Numbered from the stretch's first letter, positions 8,418 through 18,312 are shown. The stretch is 46,754 nucleotides of DNA from Desulfosarcinaceae bacterium (GCA_030066015.1 JASJCL010000060.1:1-46754); one strand, 5' to 3'. Notes: generated from the letters alone by a model not told the origin. Program-made: numbers and translations.

Positions 8418-9532
8418 TGGCGGCTGCGACATACGGCGAAACCACCGGCCGGCGCGCGCTAGCGTCGCAGCGCGGAGTGGCCCTTCTCATGACCCTGACA
8501 GTGATTGTCCTGTTGATGACGGCCGGACTGCATCTCAATCGTCAGGTGCGCAAATCCCTTGAGATGGCCGCAACCCAGAGAGACCAGCTTCTCATGAATG
8601 AAATGGCCCTATCCGGCGTCCACGCCGCCATGGCGATGCTGATCAAGGATCGCCAGGATAGCGAAACCGACTCCCTACAGGAGGATTGGGCGTCCGCGGA
8701 AGCGATGGCGGCCGCCCTGGCCGCCCTGCCCTTCGAAAACGGCACGTTGGAGGTGGTGATCAATGACGAGCGTGCCAAGATCCAGATCAATGCCCTGGTC
8801 AACTTCCCCGATGGACGGCAATTCAACCCGGATCAGCATACGCTCTGGGATCGCTTTGCCAAACGCCTGCTGGATCTTTACACCGCCATCGAGACAGTTG
8901 AGATGGACGACACCGATACCGCCACCATCATAAATTCGGTGAAAGATTGGTTAGATAGCGGCGAGGATGATGCCATCACCGGCCTGAGCGGCGCAGAGTC
9001 GAGCTATTACGAGGATCTCGATCCACCCTACGCCTGTAAGAACGGCCCATTTACCCACTTGGACGAGGTCAGCCTGGTGAAAGGCGTCACGCCGGAGCTC
9101 TTTTTTGGATTCGGTGAACTCATGGGCCTGTCCAACTACCTGACCATTTACGGTGCCACCGAAACCGATGACAATCGATTCCGCTACGACGGCAGAATCA
9201 ATATCAATACGGCCGAGCTGCCGGTGGTGGCCGCCCTATTGGAAGAGGACGTCGCCGATTGGGCCCAGGCCCTCATCGACTACCGCGACGAGCAGACCGA
9301 CGGCACGTACGCCCACGACGTGACGCGCCAGAATTGGCACAAGAATGTGCCTGGTTTCAGCGGCATCACGATCGACGAAAACCTGATCACCATAGAGAGC
9401 AATTTCTTCAGAGTGACCGTAACGGCCGGCATTGACGACGTTAAAATGACGCGACACGCCGTTGTACACCGGCGCAACAATCCAGATACCGGCCGATGGT
9501 ATTGTAAAATCTTGAATTGGCAGGCAGATTGA
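8417..9532 (+). CDS. gspK: Type II pseudopilin tip protein GspK
   Basis: 371 residues from ATG 8417, preceded by GGAGGAGG. The hydrophobic N-terminus (after Gly20: VALLMTLTVIVLLMTAGL) lacks Glu at +5, as is typical of GspK, the cap of the pseudopilus tip. The large periplasmic part contains helix-hairpin-helix-like segments: INALVNFPDG, FTHLDEVSLVKGVTPELF and INTAELPVVAALL, all family features. Translation is coupled to gspJ. A 200-base gap follows before gspL. Confidence 0.9.
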   Translation: MAAATYGETTGRRALASQRGVALLMTLTVIVLLMTAGLHLNRQVRKSLEMAATQRDQLLMNEMALSGVHAAMAMLIKDRQDSETDSLQEDWASAEAMAAALAALPFENGTLEVVINDERAKIQINALVNFPDGRQFNPDQHTLWDRFAKRLLDLYTAIETVEMDDTDTATIINSVKDWLDSGEDDAITGLSGAESSYYEDLDPPYACKNGPFTHLDEVSLVKGVTPELFFGFGELMGLSNYLTIYGATETDDNRFRYDGRININTAELPVVAALLEEDVADWAQALIDYRDEQTDGTYAHDVTRQNWHKNVPGFSGITIDENLITIESNFFRVTVTAGIDDVKMTRHAVVHRRNNPDTGRWYCKILNWQAD

Positions 9533-9549
9533 CGTATGGTTGGCGGCGC

Positions 9550-9663
9550 TGCTAGTTGCGTTTTGCGCCCGGTCGAGGGCCTTTCCCGGCATCCTCAGCG
9601 CCATCTCGGGTGGCCCTGCCGAACACTGCGGTTCAGCCGGGCATGAAACCTGCACAACTAGCA
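9550..9663. repeat. 9-base inverted repeat between gspK and gspL
   Basis: TGCTAGTTG at 9550-9558 and its exact reverse complement CAACTAGCA at 9655-9663 flank about 96 bases of non-coding sequence in the 200-base gap. The gap is long for this operon. Confidence 0.4.
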
Positions 9664-9732
9664 CCATTTCGACCCACATCCGCTATACCTTGACGACATC
9701 TACCGGTATGGAACGGTGGAGATCTGAAACCC

Positions 9733-11178
9733 ATGAGCCGAACCCTTCTAGGATTGGATATCCGCCACGACACGGTCACTGCCGTCGTCGTTCAGGCGGG
9801 AATGAAGCAACGCCATATCGAGGCGTGTAAATCGGTTTCCTTCTCACGCGAGGCAGATGAGGAGGGGGGCTTGGGCGAAGCCCTCGCCAGAATTGGAGAG
9901 GAGATTGAGCTGAGTGGGGCGGTTAGCGCCGTCTCGCTGCCGGCGGACCGCATCTCCTATCGCAACCTGGAGGTCCCCTTCCGTGACGAACGCAAGATCG
10001 CCCAGATTCTGCCATTTGAGATGGAACCCGCCATGGCCGGCGGCATCGAGGAGATGGCGGTGGATTTCATGCCGGTGCGGCTGGCAGAATCCTCCGAGAT
10101 CCTGGCCGGTGCGGTGGACAAACAGCTCCTTGAGGACAGCCTGGCGGCCCTGATCGCCAATGGCATAGATCCCGTCGTGATCACCGCCGGTGCCCTGCCC
10201 ACTGCGCTCAGCATCGCCCGCATGGCGACCACACCGGAGCGGACGGTTCTGGTGGATTCGGACGAAACCCACCATACCCTCTACCTCATCGAAAGCGGCC
10301 GCATCGCCCTTATTCGGCCCCTCCACCGCGGAAAAACGCCCCAGGCCGACATCCATGCCTTGGGGAACAATATTCTCCGTACCATCACCAGCTATGAGGA
10401 GCTGCGTGAAATCCCCTTCGAACCGGATATGGTCCTGCTCACCGGTTACGGCATCGATGTGCCGGCAGCGGAAAAACGGGTGTCCGAATTTCTCGAGCTG
10501 CCGGTCGAGCGCATCGACTGCGTAGCGGTGCCCAACGATCTGGAGCCGGTGGTTTCCTTGGAGGAGTGGAATCCCTGCCGCACGCAAAATGCCCGCGCAC
10601 TGGCCCTCACAGAACTGGAAGGTTGGGACTGTCTCAATTTCCGGAAGCGGGGCCGCAGTCTCAAGCGCCAATGGCGTGACTACCGAGAGCAATTCATCGC
10701 CACCGGCGTCCTGGTCGCCGTCGTCTTGGCCCTATTCCTGGGAGGCTATCTCTATGCGGGTAGATCGCTGAAAGATCGGCAGGCCCAGCTCGACCAGGAG
10801 CTAACGACACTCTTCAAAAAGACCTTCCCTGAGGTCACCAATATCGTGGACCCGGTTCATCAAATGAAAACCCGCATCGAGGAGATGCGCCAGGCGGCGG
10901 TGGGGGCGCCCAGCGTCAGCGGCGGCCATCGGGCCATCGACGTCCTCTATGCGGTGAGCAGTGGGATCGGCAATGAAACCGACGTGGAGCTGACCCGCCT
11001 CGTCATCAGTCCCGACAGTGTGCTGGTGGATGGCGATACGGCGGGCTTCGAAGAGGTCGATCGTATCAAGAACCAACTTGAGCAGAATGAAATTTTCTCA
11101 GCGGTGACGATCAGCTCCGCCAATATGGATAAATCTGGCAAACGCGTGCGTTTCAAACTGAAACTGCAACTATCCTAA
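9733..11178 (+). CDS. gspL: Type II secretion system assembly protein GspL
   Basis: 481 residues, an inner-membrane protein that in the family links cytoplasmic GspE to periplasmic GspM. The N-terminal 300 residues form an actin-like fold like PilM (LLGLDIRHDTVTAVVV at the start, a TVLVDSDETHHTLYLIESG segment near 170-190). A single membrane helix lies at about 321-342. The periplasmic part (345-481) is PilN-like with a ferredoxin-type fold at the end. It is followed by a 128-base gap before gspM. Confidence 0.87.
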   Translation: MSRTLLGLDIRHDTVTAVVVQAGMKQRHIEACKSVSFSREADEEGGLGEALARIGEEIELSGAVSAVSLPADRISYRNLEVPFRDERKIAQILPFEMEPAMAGGIEEMAVDFMPVRLAESSEILAGAVDKQLLEDSLAALIANGIDPVVITAGALPTALSIARMATTPERTVLVDSDETHHTLYLIESGRIALIRPLHRGKTPQADIHALGNNILRTITSYEELREIPFEPDMVLLTGYGIDVPAAEKRVSEFLELPVERIDCVAVPNDLEPVVSLEEWNPCRTQNARALALTELEGWDCLNFRKRGRSLKRQWRDYREQFIATGVLVAVVLALFLGGYLYAGRSLKDRQAQLDQELTTLFKKTFPEVTNIVDPVHQMKTRIEEMRQAAVGAPSVSGGHRAIDVLYAVSSGIGNETDVELTRLVISPDSVLVDGDTAGFEEVDRIKNQLEQNEIFSAVTISSANMDKSGKRVRFKLKLQLS

Positions 11179-11306
11179 TGGCGGCGCACCGTGGTGGGTC
11201 TGGTCGTCGCCGATATCCGCTGCCACTCCGCGGACGACTTTGCCAAGAACCGTGATACGGATCGCCCACCCCGCAATAGATCGATCCGAAAACAATAGGA
11301 CATCGC

Positions 11307-11849
11307 ATGGAGCTGCCCATAAATCTCAATCAGTTGAATCCGCGGGAAAAAATCATTCTGGGCGTTGGCGCAGCGGCCCTGGTGGTTTTTATCCTCGTGC
11401 AATTTATCATCTTCCCCATTGTGGATCGCCAGGAGGTGCTCCAGCGCAGTGTGGCCGGGAAGCTCACGGCCGTCCAGGAGATGCGCTCCCTGAGTACCGA
11501 AGCGGAGGCGCTCAAGCAGCAGCAGAATCGCTCGACCCAGCGGATGGGACGTCGCCCGCGGGGATTCACCCTTTTTTCCTTTCTGGACGGGCTGGCCGGC
11601 AAGACGCAGCTCAAGGGCAACATCGATTACATGAAACCCTCCACAACCGAACCAAAGGGGAGCCCATATAAAGTGTCGGTGGTGGAGATGAAACTGGTGG
11701 GCATCAACATGGAGCAGTTGGTCTCCTACCTGTACCGCATCGAGACCTCGGCCAACATGGTGGAGATCAAGCGTCTGGCCATCACGAAAACGGATCGCAA
11801 AGCGGGCTTTATCAACGCCGTACTCCAGGTGGAGACCCCCCTGGTGTAA
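11307..11849 (+). CDS. gspM: Type II secretion system protein GspM
   Basis: 180 residues. A short cytoplasmic N-terminus (LNPREKIILGVG, typical of GspM/PilO) precedes one membrane helix at about 18-40. A coiled-coil stretch (45-75) and a periplasmic ferredoxin-like domain (95-180) follow. GspM partners with GspL. Sequence identity within the family is low, so part of the call rests on its place after gspL and on topology. Confidence 0.83.
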   Translation: MELPINLNQLNPREKIILGVGAAALVVFILVQFIIFPIVDRQEVLQRSVAGKLTAVQEMRSLSTEAEALKQQQNRSTQRMGRRPRGFTLFSFLDGLAGKTQLKGNIDYMKPSTTEPKGSPYKVSVVEMKLVGINMEQLVSYLYRIETSANMVEIKRLAITKTDRKAGFINAVLQVETPLV

Positions 11850-11906
11850 GGCAGTACGCGCCATCATCGGTGGGCAACATCAGGGCATAACAAGACGGAC
11901 CACTCT

Positions 11907-12773
11907 ATGGGCAGTTTCCAGAAAATCCTTCTCTACATCGCCTTCACGCTTGTCATGGTGGCGGTTTTCCTCTACCTCCTCTTTCCATCTGACACCTTGC
12001 GCACCTACATCCAAGCACAGGTGCGACAGAACGCACCTGACGTGTCGTTGGAGATTGGTCAGGTCTCGGCCGCCTTTCCCCCCGGCCTCGTCCTCGCCAA
12101 CGTCCTGTGCGAGTACCAGGAGCTGCCCCTGCTGACTGCCAGCCGCGCCGTTGTGCGGCCGGCGCTTCTAAAATTGTTGGGCAGCGAGAAGGTCGTCAAC
12201 TTCAAAATCGACACCAGCGATGGTGCCATCGACGGCCGTAGTGTGATCAGGACCGACAAGCAGACGGCCCTGGCGATGGACGCCGCCATCGACGGCGTCG
12301 CCCTCCAGGAGATCGCCGGTCTGCGGGCCATCCCCGACTATATCATCTCCGGCCTGCTGAGCGGAACGATCACCTACAAAGCCACGACGGGTCGCAGCGG
12401 CAGCGGTACCGCCGATCTGACGGTGGCCGGCGCCAGGTTTGAACTGGTCAATCCCATGTTCGGCTTTGAAAGCTTCAGTTTTCCCAGCATCGAGGCCCAA
12501 CTCAACCTGTCGCCCCGACGCCTCCAACTGCGTCGCTGCAACCTCAACGGCAATGAGATCGACGGGAATATCAGCGGCTCGGTGATGCTGCGCACACCCA
12601 TGGGGCAAAGCCGCCTGAACCTCTCCGGGGTTTTGCGACCCCATGCGGACTTCATGGCCAGGCTACAGACGAACCTACCCGTGGCACTCCTGGGCGGCCG
12701 GAATCTGGGACAGAAAGGATTGCCCTTTCGCATCACGGGTACCATCGATCAACCCGGATTCTCGTTGAGATAG
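11907..12773 (+). CDS. gspN: Type II secretion system protein GspN
   Basis: 288 residues with one N-terminal membrane helix (about 8-27) and a periplasmic beta-rich domain. The body resembles GspN/AsmA-like folds: repeated segments such as GLLSGTITYKA, SGTADLTVAGARF and RLQLRRCNLNGNEIDGNISG suggest stacked beta strands. GspN is an accessory, non-universal T2SS component of unclear role. The position between gspM and gspC fits. Confidence 0.75.
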   Translation: MGSFQKILLYIAFTLVMVAVFLYLLFPSDTLRTYIQAQVRQNAPDVSLEIGQVSAAFPPGLVLANVLCEYQELPLLTASRAVVRPALLKLLGSEKVVNFKIDTSDGAIDGRSVIRTDKQTALAMDAAIDGVALQEIAGLRAIPDYIISGLLSGTITYKATTGRSGSGTADLTVAGARFELVNPMFGFESFSFPSIEAQLNLSPRRLQLRRCNLNGNEIDGNISGSVMLRTPMGQSRLNLSGVLRPHADFMARLQTNLPVALLGGRNLGQKGLPFRITGTIDQPGFSLR

Positions 12774-12797
12774 GCGCAATAGAATAGGGATAACCCC

Positions 12798-13700
12798 ATG
12801 ACCACTCGCATTTTGACCATCGTGAATCTCATCTGCCTGACGGCGGCCGCTTATTTGGGCGTTGGCCTTTTTTACAAGGCCTTGGGCCGACAGCTGGCCA
12901 CAACCCCGGTGGTGACCGCGGCGGTGATCCCCCAGGCCAAGGAGATTCGGGAACGGCCCAAAGCCGAAAGCCACTATCGGTCGATCCTAGATCGCGACCT
13001 GTTTAAAACCAAGGCGGTCGCGGCGCCGGTGCCTGAGCAGAAGACCGAGCTCAATTTAGAAGCCCTCGAACAGACCAAGCTCAAGCTGAAGCTGTGGGGC
13101 ACGGTGGCGCCGCCTGAGGAAGCCACTCAGCGAAGCGACGCCAAGGCTTACGCTGTCATCGAAGACACGACGCTTCGCCAGCAAAATCTTTACCGGAAGG
13201 GCGACAGCATCCAGAACGCCTCGGTGAAGGCCATATTGCGCGAGAAGGTGATTTTAACGGTCAATGGTAAAGATGAGATTCTCGAGATGGAAAAACTCCA
13301 AGGGGGTATCGGCGGTCCCATCCGCCGTAGCGTCGCCAGCAGGTCCGTCTCTGCAGCCCAGGTGGATAGCCCCAGACGGGCCCAGCGCATCACCCTCAAG
13401 CGCTCGCTCATTGAAGACTCGATCCAAGACATCACCAAGCTGATGACCCAGGTCAAAATCACGCCACACATGGAAGATGGTGTACCCAACGGCCTGGCAT
13501 TGTCCAATATCCAGCCCAACTCCATCTTTAGGCGCATGGGACTGCGCAACGGAGACGTCCTGGTTGGCGTGGATGGACAGCAGATCCAATCGGTGGATGA
13601 CGCGCTGCGTCTTTACGACAATTTGAAAACCGCCGATAGCGTCTTGGTAGACCTCAAGCGACGGGGTCGCGAAAAATCGATCGAATACAACGTCAAATAG
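12798..13700 (+). CDS. gspC: Type II secretion system protein GspC with C-terminal PDZ domain
   Basis: 300 residues. An N-terminal membrane helix lies at about 5-27. The homology-region part (about 50-160) contains ILDRDLFKT and LKLKLWGTV, family features that bind the secretin N0 domain. A PDZ domain occupies about 215-298, with GLALSNIQPNSIFRRMGLRN and GDVLVGVDGQQIQ. In the family GspC joins the inner platform to the outer-membrane secretin. It precedes gspD directly. Confidence 0.9.
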   Translation: MTTRILTIVNLICLTAAAYLGVGLFYKALGRQLATTPVVTAAVIPQAKEIRERPKAESHYRSILDRDLFKTKAVAAPVPEQKTELNLEALEQTKLKLKLWGTVAPPEEATQRSDAKAYAVIEDTTLRQQNLYRKGDSIQNASVKAILREKVILTVNGKDEILEMEKLQGGIGGPIRRSVASRSVSAAQVDSPRRAQRITLKRSLIEDSIQDITKLMTQVKITPHMEDGVPNGLALSNIQPNSIFRRMGLRNGDVLVGVDGQQIQSVDDALRLYDNLKTADSVLVDLKRRGREKSIEYNVK

Positions 13701-13760
13701 GGGCCCCGCTCAGCACAACACCGCTGTCAAACCGATAGGAACCGCAAGACGGACGCGATT

Positions 13761-16061
13761 ATGACACAACCGACACCACCACGAAGCCACCATCGTCTGA
13801 GAGGCGCGCTGCCATTGGCCCTGGCGGGCTGCATCATTCTGTGTTCCGCCATCACCGGTCTCGGCGCCGATGCGCAAACCCCAGCTCCGGAACAAGCCAA
13901 TGCCACCCGAGACAGCAGCGCCCGCTTTGTTTCCATAGACTTCAACAACGTGGACATCAACGTCTTCGTCAAGTTCATCAGTGAGCTGACGGGGAGGAAC
14001 TTCGTCATCGATCAGCGGGTCAAAGGAAAGGTGACCATCATCTCGCCGGCCAAGATCTCCATCGACGAGGCGTATCGGGTTTTTCACTCCGTTCTGGAGG
14101 TGCATGGTTTCACCACGGTTCCCTCGGGTGAAGTCACCAAAATCGTCCCCTCCCCGGACGCACGCACCAAAAGCATCGATACCCGCCTAAGCCGACGTCA
14201 ACTCGAAGACGAAGACCGTATCGTTACCCAGCTGATTCCCCTCAAATATGCCTCGCCCGACGACGTCAAGCGTTTACTGACGCCCCTGGTGAGCAAATCG
14301 AGCGTCATCCTCAGTTATGCCCCATCCAGCATGCTGATCATCACCGATGTGAGCTCCAATCTCAAACGCCTCAGCAAACTCATTGAAGCGGTGGATGTCG
14401 CCGGCACGGGTCAAAAGGTCACCGTGCTGCCGGTGGAGTTTGCCGACGCCTCCAAATTGGTCAAAATCCTCGGCACCGTCTTCAAACCCACCGGCCCGAG
14501 ACCCAAGGGCGCGCCGGTCGTGGGCATCTCCTTTATGGCCGACGAACGAACCAACAGCATCATCATGCTCTCCGGTGAGGCGGAGAGCGAACGGGTCAAG
14601 CGGCTGGTGGCCCTGCTGGACAAGGAAACGCCCCGCGGAAAGGGGAATATCCACGTCTACTACCTGGAGCACGCAACGGCCGAAGATATCGCTTCGGTAC
14701 TCCAGGACATCCCCCAGAAGGGCACTGCCACCAAGGCAGCCCCCGGCAAGAAAACCCAGCCAGTACTCTCCCAGGACGTCCGCATCACGGCCGACAAGGC
14801 CACCAACAGCCTGATCATCACCGCCTCAAAAGAGGATTACGAGGTGATTCAGGACATCATCCGCAAAATCGACATTCCCCGTGCCATGGTTTATATCGAA
14901 GCCCTCATCATGGAGGTGAATGTCAACAAGGATTTTCGCTTGGGAACAGAGTGGCAAGTGGGGGAAGAGACCACTTATGATGACCGCGACGCCATCTACG
15001 GCGGTGGTTTTACCGGCTCAAATCTATCCTCCCAGGACCTGAGCACCGGCGCGGTTGGGCTGGCCGATGGCTTCTCCCTGGGCGTCTTCGGCGAAGCATT
15101 GAGCATTTCGGGCGTACTCTTCCCGTCCATTTCGGCGGTGGTCAATGCCTTCCGGCAGGACAGCGACGTCGAAATTCTCTCCACCCCGCAGATTCTGACC
15201 ACCGACAATGAGGAAGCCAAGATCTACGTGGGCAGCAACGTCCCCTTTCAAACCAAAGCCACCACGACCGACAATGACACCTTCAACAGCTTCGAGTACC
15301 GTGATGTGGGCAAAACCCTGCTCATCACCCCCCATATCAGCAAGGACCGCATGGTGCGCATGGGGATCACCCTTGAGGTCACTGACCTGGAGTCGACCAC
15401 CGACTTTCGGCCCACGACGCTGAAGCGCACCGTGGAGACCACGGTGATCGTGCAGGACCAGGGGACGGTGGTGCTGGGCGGTCTCATCGATGACAGTATC
15501 GACAACACGGATCTCAAAGTCCCCTGTCTGGGAGACATTCCGCTACTGGGGTGGGCCTTCCGCAGCCAGGCGCGCAACCGTGAAAAGACCAATCTCTATA
15601 TATTCCTGACCCCCAAGGTCATCAAGGATCCCACGGAGGCCACAGCGGTTTACAAAGACAAGCGCACCGAGATTGAAACCGTCCGCGAGGGAACGGTGGA
15701 GCTCTTTCGGCGGGAGGAGCGCTCCACCATCGAGGTGCCGGCACCGGGCACCACGACGGAGCCTCGCTCCGCTGTGGATCCGGAGGCGATCGCCCCCCAA
15801 ACAGATGCGGACATAGAGGGCAAGCCTTACCAGTTGGAGGTCGCCGCCTACGACGCCAAATCACCGGCCGAAGCCCTCACTGGCCAGCTCCAGCGCAAAG
15901 GGTTTCCCGCCTATCTTCACCAGAGCGCCGCGGCGGAGCAAGAACGTTATCGGGTGCGCCTGGGAGCTTTCGAGACCCTGGGCGAAGCCCAGCTCTATCA
16001 GGAACTCCTCGATGATGAGGGGATCGCGGGGAAGATCCTCACTCAGCCCGCTCAGCAGTAG
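13761..16061 (+). CDS. gspD: Type II secretion secretin GspD with C-terminal SPOR domain
   Basis: 766 residues; forms the outer-membrane channel. The signal region spans about 12-39. An N0 domain follows (FVSIDFNNVDINVFVKFISE, about 57-76), then N1-N3 repeats. The secretin barrel spans about 365-640, including VPCLGDIPLLGWAFR near 590. After a charged linker, the last 80 residues (687-766) match a SPOR domain: YQLEVAAYDAKSPAEAL, then RYRVRLGAFETLGEAQLYQE. SPOR domains bind glycan strands stripped of peptide stems. Usual GspD proteins end soon after an S-domain that binds the pilotin, so this is an unusual C-terminus. No pilotin gene is seen nearby. Confidence 0.92.
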   Translation: MTQPTPPRSHHRLRGALPLALAGCIILCSAITGLGADAQTPAPEQANATRDSSARFVSIDFNNVDINVFVKFISELTGRNFVIDQRVKGKVTIISPAKISIDEAYRVFHSVLEVHGFTTVPSGEVTKIVPSPDARTKSIDTRLSRRQLEDEDRIVTQLIPLKYASPDDVKRLLTPLVSKSSVILSYAPSSMLIITDVSSNLKRLSKLIEAVDVAGTGQKVTVLPVEFADASKLVKILGTVFKPTGPRPKGAPVVGISFMADERTNSIIMLSGEAESERVKRLVALLDKETPRGKGNIHVYYLEHATAEDIASVLQDIPQKGTATKAAPGKKTQPVLSQDVRITADKATNSLIITASKEDYEVIQDIIRKIDIPRAMVYIEALIMEVNVNKDFRLGTEWQVGEETTYDDRDAIYGGGFTGSNLSSQDLSTGAVGLADGFSLGVFGEALSISGVLFPSISAVVNAFRQDSDVEILSTPQILTTDNEEAKIYVGSNVPFQTKATTTDNDTFNSFEYRDVGKTLLITPHISKDRMVRMGITLEVTDLESTTDFRPTTLKRTVETTVIVQDQGTVVLGGLIDDSIDNTDLKVPCLGDIPLLGWAFRSQARNREKTNLYIFLTPKVIKDPTEATAVYKDKRTEIETVREGTVELFRREERSTIEVPAPGTTTEPRSAVDPEAIAPQTDADIEGKPYQLEVAAYDAKSPAEALTGQLQRKGFPAYLHQSAAAEQERYRVRLGAFETLGEAQLYQELLDDEGIAGKILTQPAQQ

Positions 16062-16136
16062 CGCCCTCACGGTCAAAACGGCGAATTCCACGGGCCTTCG
16101 AGCATACCGAACCGATAAAAGCGTGACACCACGACC

Positions 16137-17894
16137 ATGCGAAAAGACTTCGGCACCATACTGCAACAGACCTACGGCCTAAACGCCGAAGACCTGCAGG
16201 ACGCTCGCAAGATCAAGCGTGAAAAGGGCGGCAGCCTGGGGGAAATCCTCATTCAGCGCGAGCTGATCTCCGAACCGGACCTGCTCAACGCTTACAGCCT
16301 GCTATACGACATCCCCTTTTGGCCCGAGCTGCCCATGGAGAGTTTGGGCAGCGAACTGGTGGAAAGAGTTCCCATCCAGTTTCTGAAAAAACACACCATG
16401 GTACCGCTGGCCGTGCGGGGTGGATTGGGGGACAGTCAATCCGCATCGACAGAGGAGGAGAGTGGCCTCAAAACGTCCCTGCTCAGCCCGCCGCTTCACA
16501 TCATTGCCGTTCACGATCCCACCACCTTCCAACCCCTGGACGATCTGGTTCGCATGCTCGATCTGGACGACCACACGCTGGTGCTCTCCACCCGCAGTGC
16601 CATCACGGCGGCGATCAACCTCTTTTTCGACGCCAGCCGGGACTCAGCCGAACAGCTGGTTCAAGACATGGCGGAGGATGGCAGCGACATCATCAGCGAA
16701 ATCGAGGATACGGCCGACCTGTTGGAAGACACCAGCGACGCCCCCATCATCAAGCTGGTCAACCACATCATCAGCCAATCCACCAAGGCGCGGGCCAGTG
16801 ATATCCACATAGAGCCTTACCAGGACAGTTTTAAGGTGCGCTATCGGGTGGACGGCATCCTCTACGACCTGCTCAGTCCCCCCAAGTGGATTCAACCGGC
16901 TTTGACCTCGCGCATCAAGGTGATGGCCAAGCTCAATATCGCTGAAAAGCGCCTGCCCCAGGATGGGCGTTTCGAGGTCAAGGTGGGCAGCCAGGTAGTG
17001 GACGTGCGTGTCTCCACCCTGCCCACCCAGTTTGGCGAGCGAGTGGTGATGCGTCTGCTCAACAAGAGCGGGTCGATCTTGGAGATGGCCGAACTGGGGC
17101 TCAGCGGCGAACGCCTCGAGCAGATGAAGGCCTTGGTGAGGTCCCCCAACGGCATCATCCTCGTCACCGGCCCTACGGGCAGTGGCAAGACCACCAGCCT
17201 GTACGCCACCCTCAACTCCATCAACACCCCCGACATCAACATTATCACCATCGAGGATCCGGTGGAGTATCAGCTACCCGGCATCAGCCAGATCCAAGTC
17301 AATCCCAAGATCGATCTGACCTTCGCCCGCGGCCTGCGCTCCATCGTGCGCCAGGACCCGGACGTGATTCTGGTGGGGGAGATCCGCGATCGTGAGACGG
17401 CCGAAATCGCCGTCCAGTCGGCCCTCACCGGCCACCTGGTCTTTTCGACCCTGCACACCAACGACTCGGCAAGTGCCATCACCCGCCTGGTTGACATCGG
17501 GGTCGAACCCTTTCTGATCTCCTCATCGGTATTGGCCGTCATCGCCCAGCGCCTGGTGCGCGTGCTCTGCGATCACTGCAAAGCGCCAGAGGAGAACATC
17601 GAGGCGATCGGCGCGCTCGGTGTCGAGGCGGGGACGATTGCCGATCATATGGTCTACAGGGCTGTCGGCTGCGACCAGTGCTTTCAAACCGGGTACCGCG
17701 GACGCATCGCCATCTTCGAAATCATGACCATGAGCACCACTTTGAAAGGCCTCATCCAAAAAACCTACGATAGTTTCCGGATAAAGGAGCAGGCGGAGAT
17801 GGAGGGGATGGTCACCCTGCGCAGCGACGGTGTCGATAAGGTCTTGGGTGGGATCACTACCATAGAGGAGGTGATTCGTGTCACCCAGATATAG
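16137..17894 (+). CDS. gspE: Type II secretion system ATPase GspE
   Basis: 585 residues; cytoplasmic hexameric motor. The N-terminal N1E-like domain is followed by a low-complexity insertion at about 96-118 (GDSQSASTEEESG). The ATPase has Walker A GPTGSGKT at 345-352, the Asp box ITIEDPVEYQ near 371-379, Walker B ILVGEIRDRET at 411-421 and the His box TGHLVFSTLHTND. A four-cysteine zinc site uses Cys478, Cys481, Cys512 and Cys515. Last gene of the gsp run; its end overlaps the next gene by 17 bases. Confidence 0.95.
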   Translation: MRKDFGTILQQTYGLNAEDLQDARKIKREKGGSLGEILIQRELISEPDLLNAYSLLYDIPFWPELPMESLGSELVERVPIQFLKKHTMVPLAVRGGLGDSQSASTEEESGLKTSLLSPPLHIIAVHDPTTFQPLDDLVRMLDLDDHTLVLSTRSAITAAINLFFDASRDSAEQLVQDMAEDGSDIISEIEDTADLLEDTSDAPIIKLVNHIISQSTKARASDIHIEPYQDSFKVRYRVDGILYDLLSPPKWIQPALTSRIKVMAKLNIAEKRLPQDGRFEVKVGSQVVDVRVSTLPTQFGERVVMRLLNKSGSILEMAELGLSGERLEQMKALVRSPNGIILVTGPTGSGKTTSLYATLNSINTPDINIITIEDPVEYQLPGISQIQVNPKIDLTFARGLRSIVRQDPDVILVGEIRDRETAEIAVQSALTGHLVFSTLHTNDSASAITRLVDIGVEPFLISSSVLAVIAQRLVRVLCDHCKAPEENIEAIGALGVEAGTIADHMVYRAVGCDQCFQTGYRGRIAIFEIMTMSTTLKGLIQKTYDSFRIKEQAEMEGMVTLRSDGVDKVLGGITTIEEVIRVTQI

Positions 17895-18312
17895 ACGGCC
17901 CACCGTTGGCCTCATTGTCGCGACAGCCGCCATCTTGACGATCTGGCAACCGATGGTCGCCAGCGCCCAGTCCAGCAGCGAACATCCCTCCGCCATCGCC
18001 TTGTCTGAGCCGCTGTCTTCGCCACTGGCCCAGCAGATCGGTTTCTTTCGGCGGTTCCTCAGCCGGGCCGATGGCGATCGCTGTCCCATGACACCCTCCT
18101 GCTCCACCTATGCCCTGCAGAGTTTGCGCAAACATGGCAGCCTGAAGGGTTGGGTGATGACCTGTGATCGCCTGCTACGCTGCGGGCGGGATGAGATTCA
18201 CCGGAACCCTGTGGTGCGGGAGGGACATCGTCGCCGAATCTACGACCCTGTCTCGAACAACGATTTTTGGTGGTGGAAGCCACCCCAGGCCGCACCAGCG
18301 GCCGCCCCCTGA
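17878..18312 (+). CDS. YidD-like protein with N-terminal signal peptide
   Basis: 144 residues from GTG 17878, with GAGGAGG just before it, overlapping gspE by 17 bases in another frame. Residues about 45-115 match YidD (membrane insertion efficiency factor): FFRRFLSR, then the cysteine signature CPMTPSCSTYALQSLRKHG and a later RLLRCG. Typical YidD is about 85 residues, without a signal peptide, on the cytoplasmic face. This one begins with a basic N-terminus, a hydrophobic stretch and a likely cleavage site after VASA, so it may be periplasmic. The C-terminus is Trp/Pro/Ala-rich. Its task in a T2SS operon is not known. Confidence 0.8.
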   Translation: MSPRYRRPTVGLIVATAAILTIWQPMVASAQSSSEHPSAIALSEPLSSPLAQQIGFFRRFLSRADGDRCPMTPSCSTYALQSLRKHGSLKGWVMTCDRLLRCGRDEIHRNPVVREGHRRRIYDPVSNNDFWWWKPPQAAPAAAP

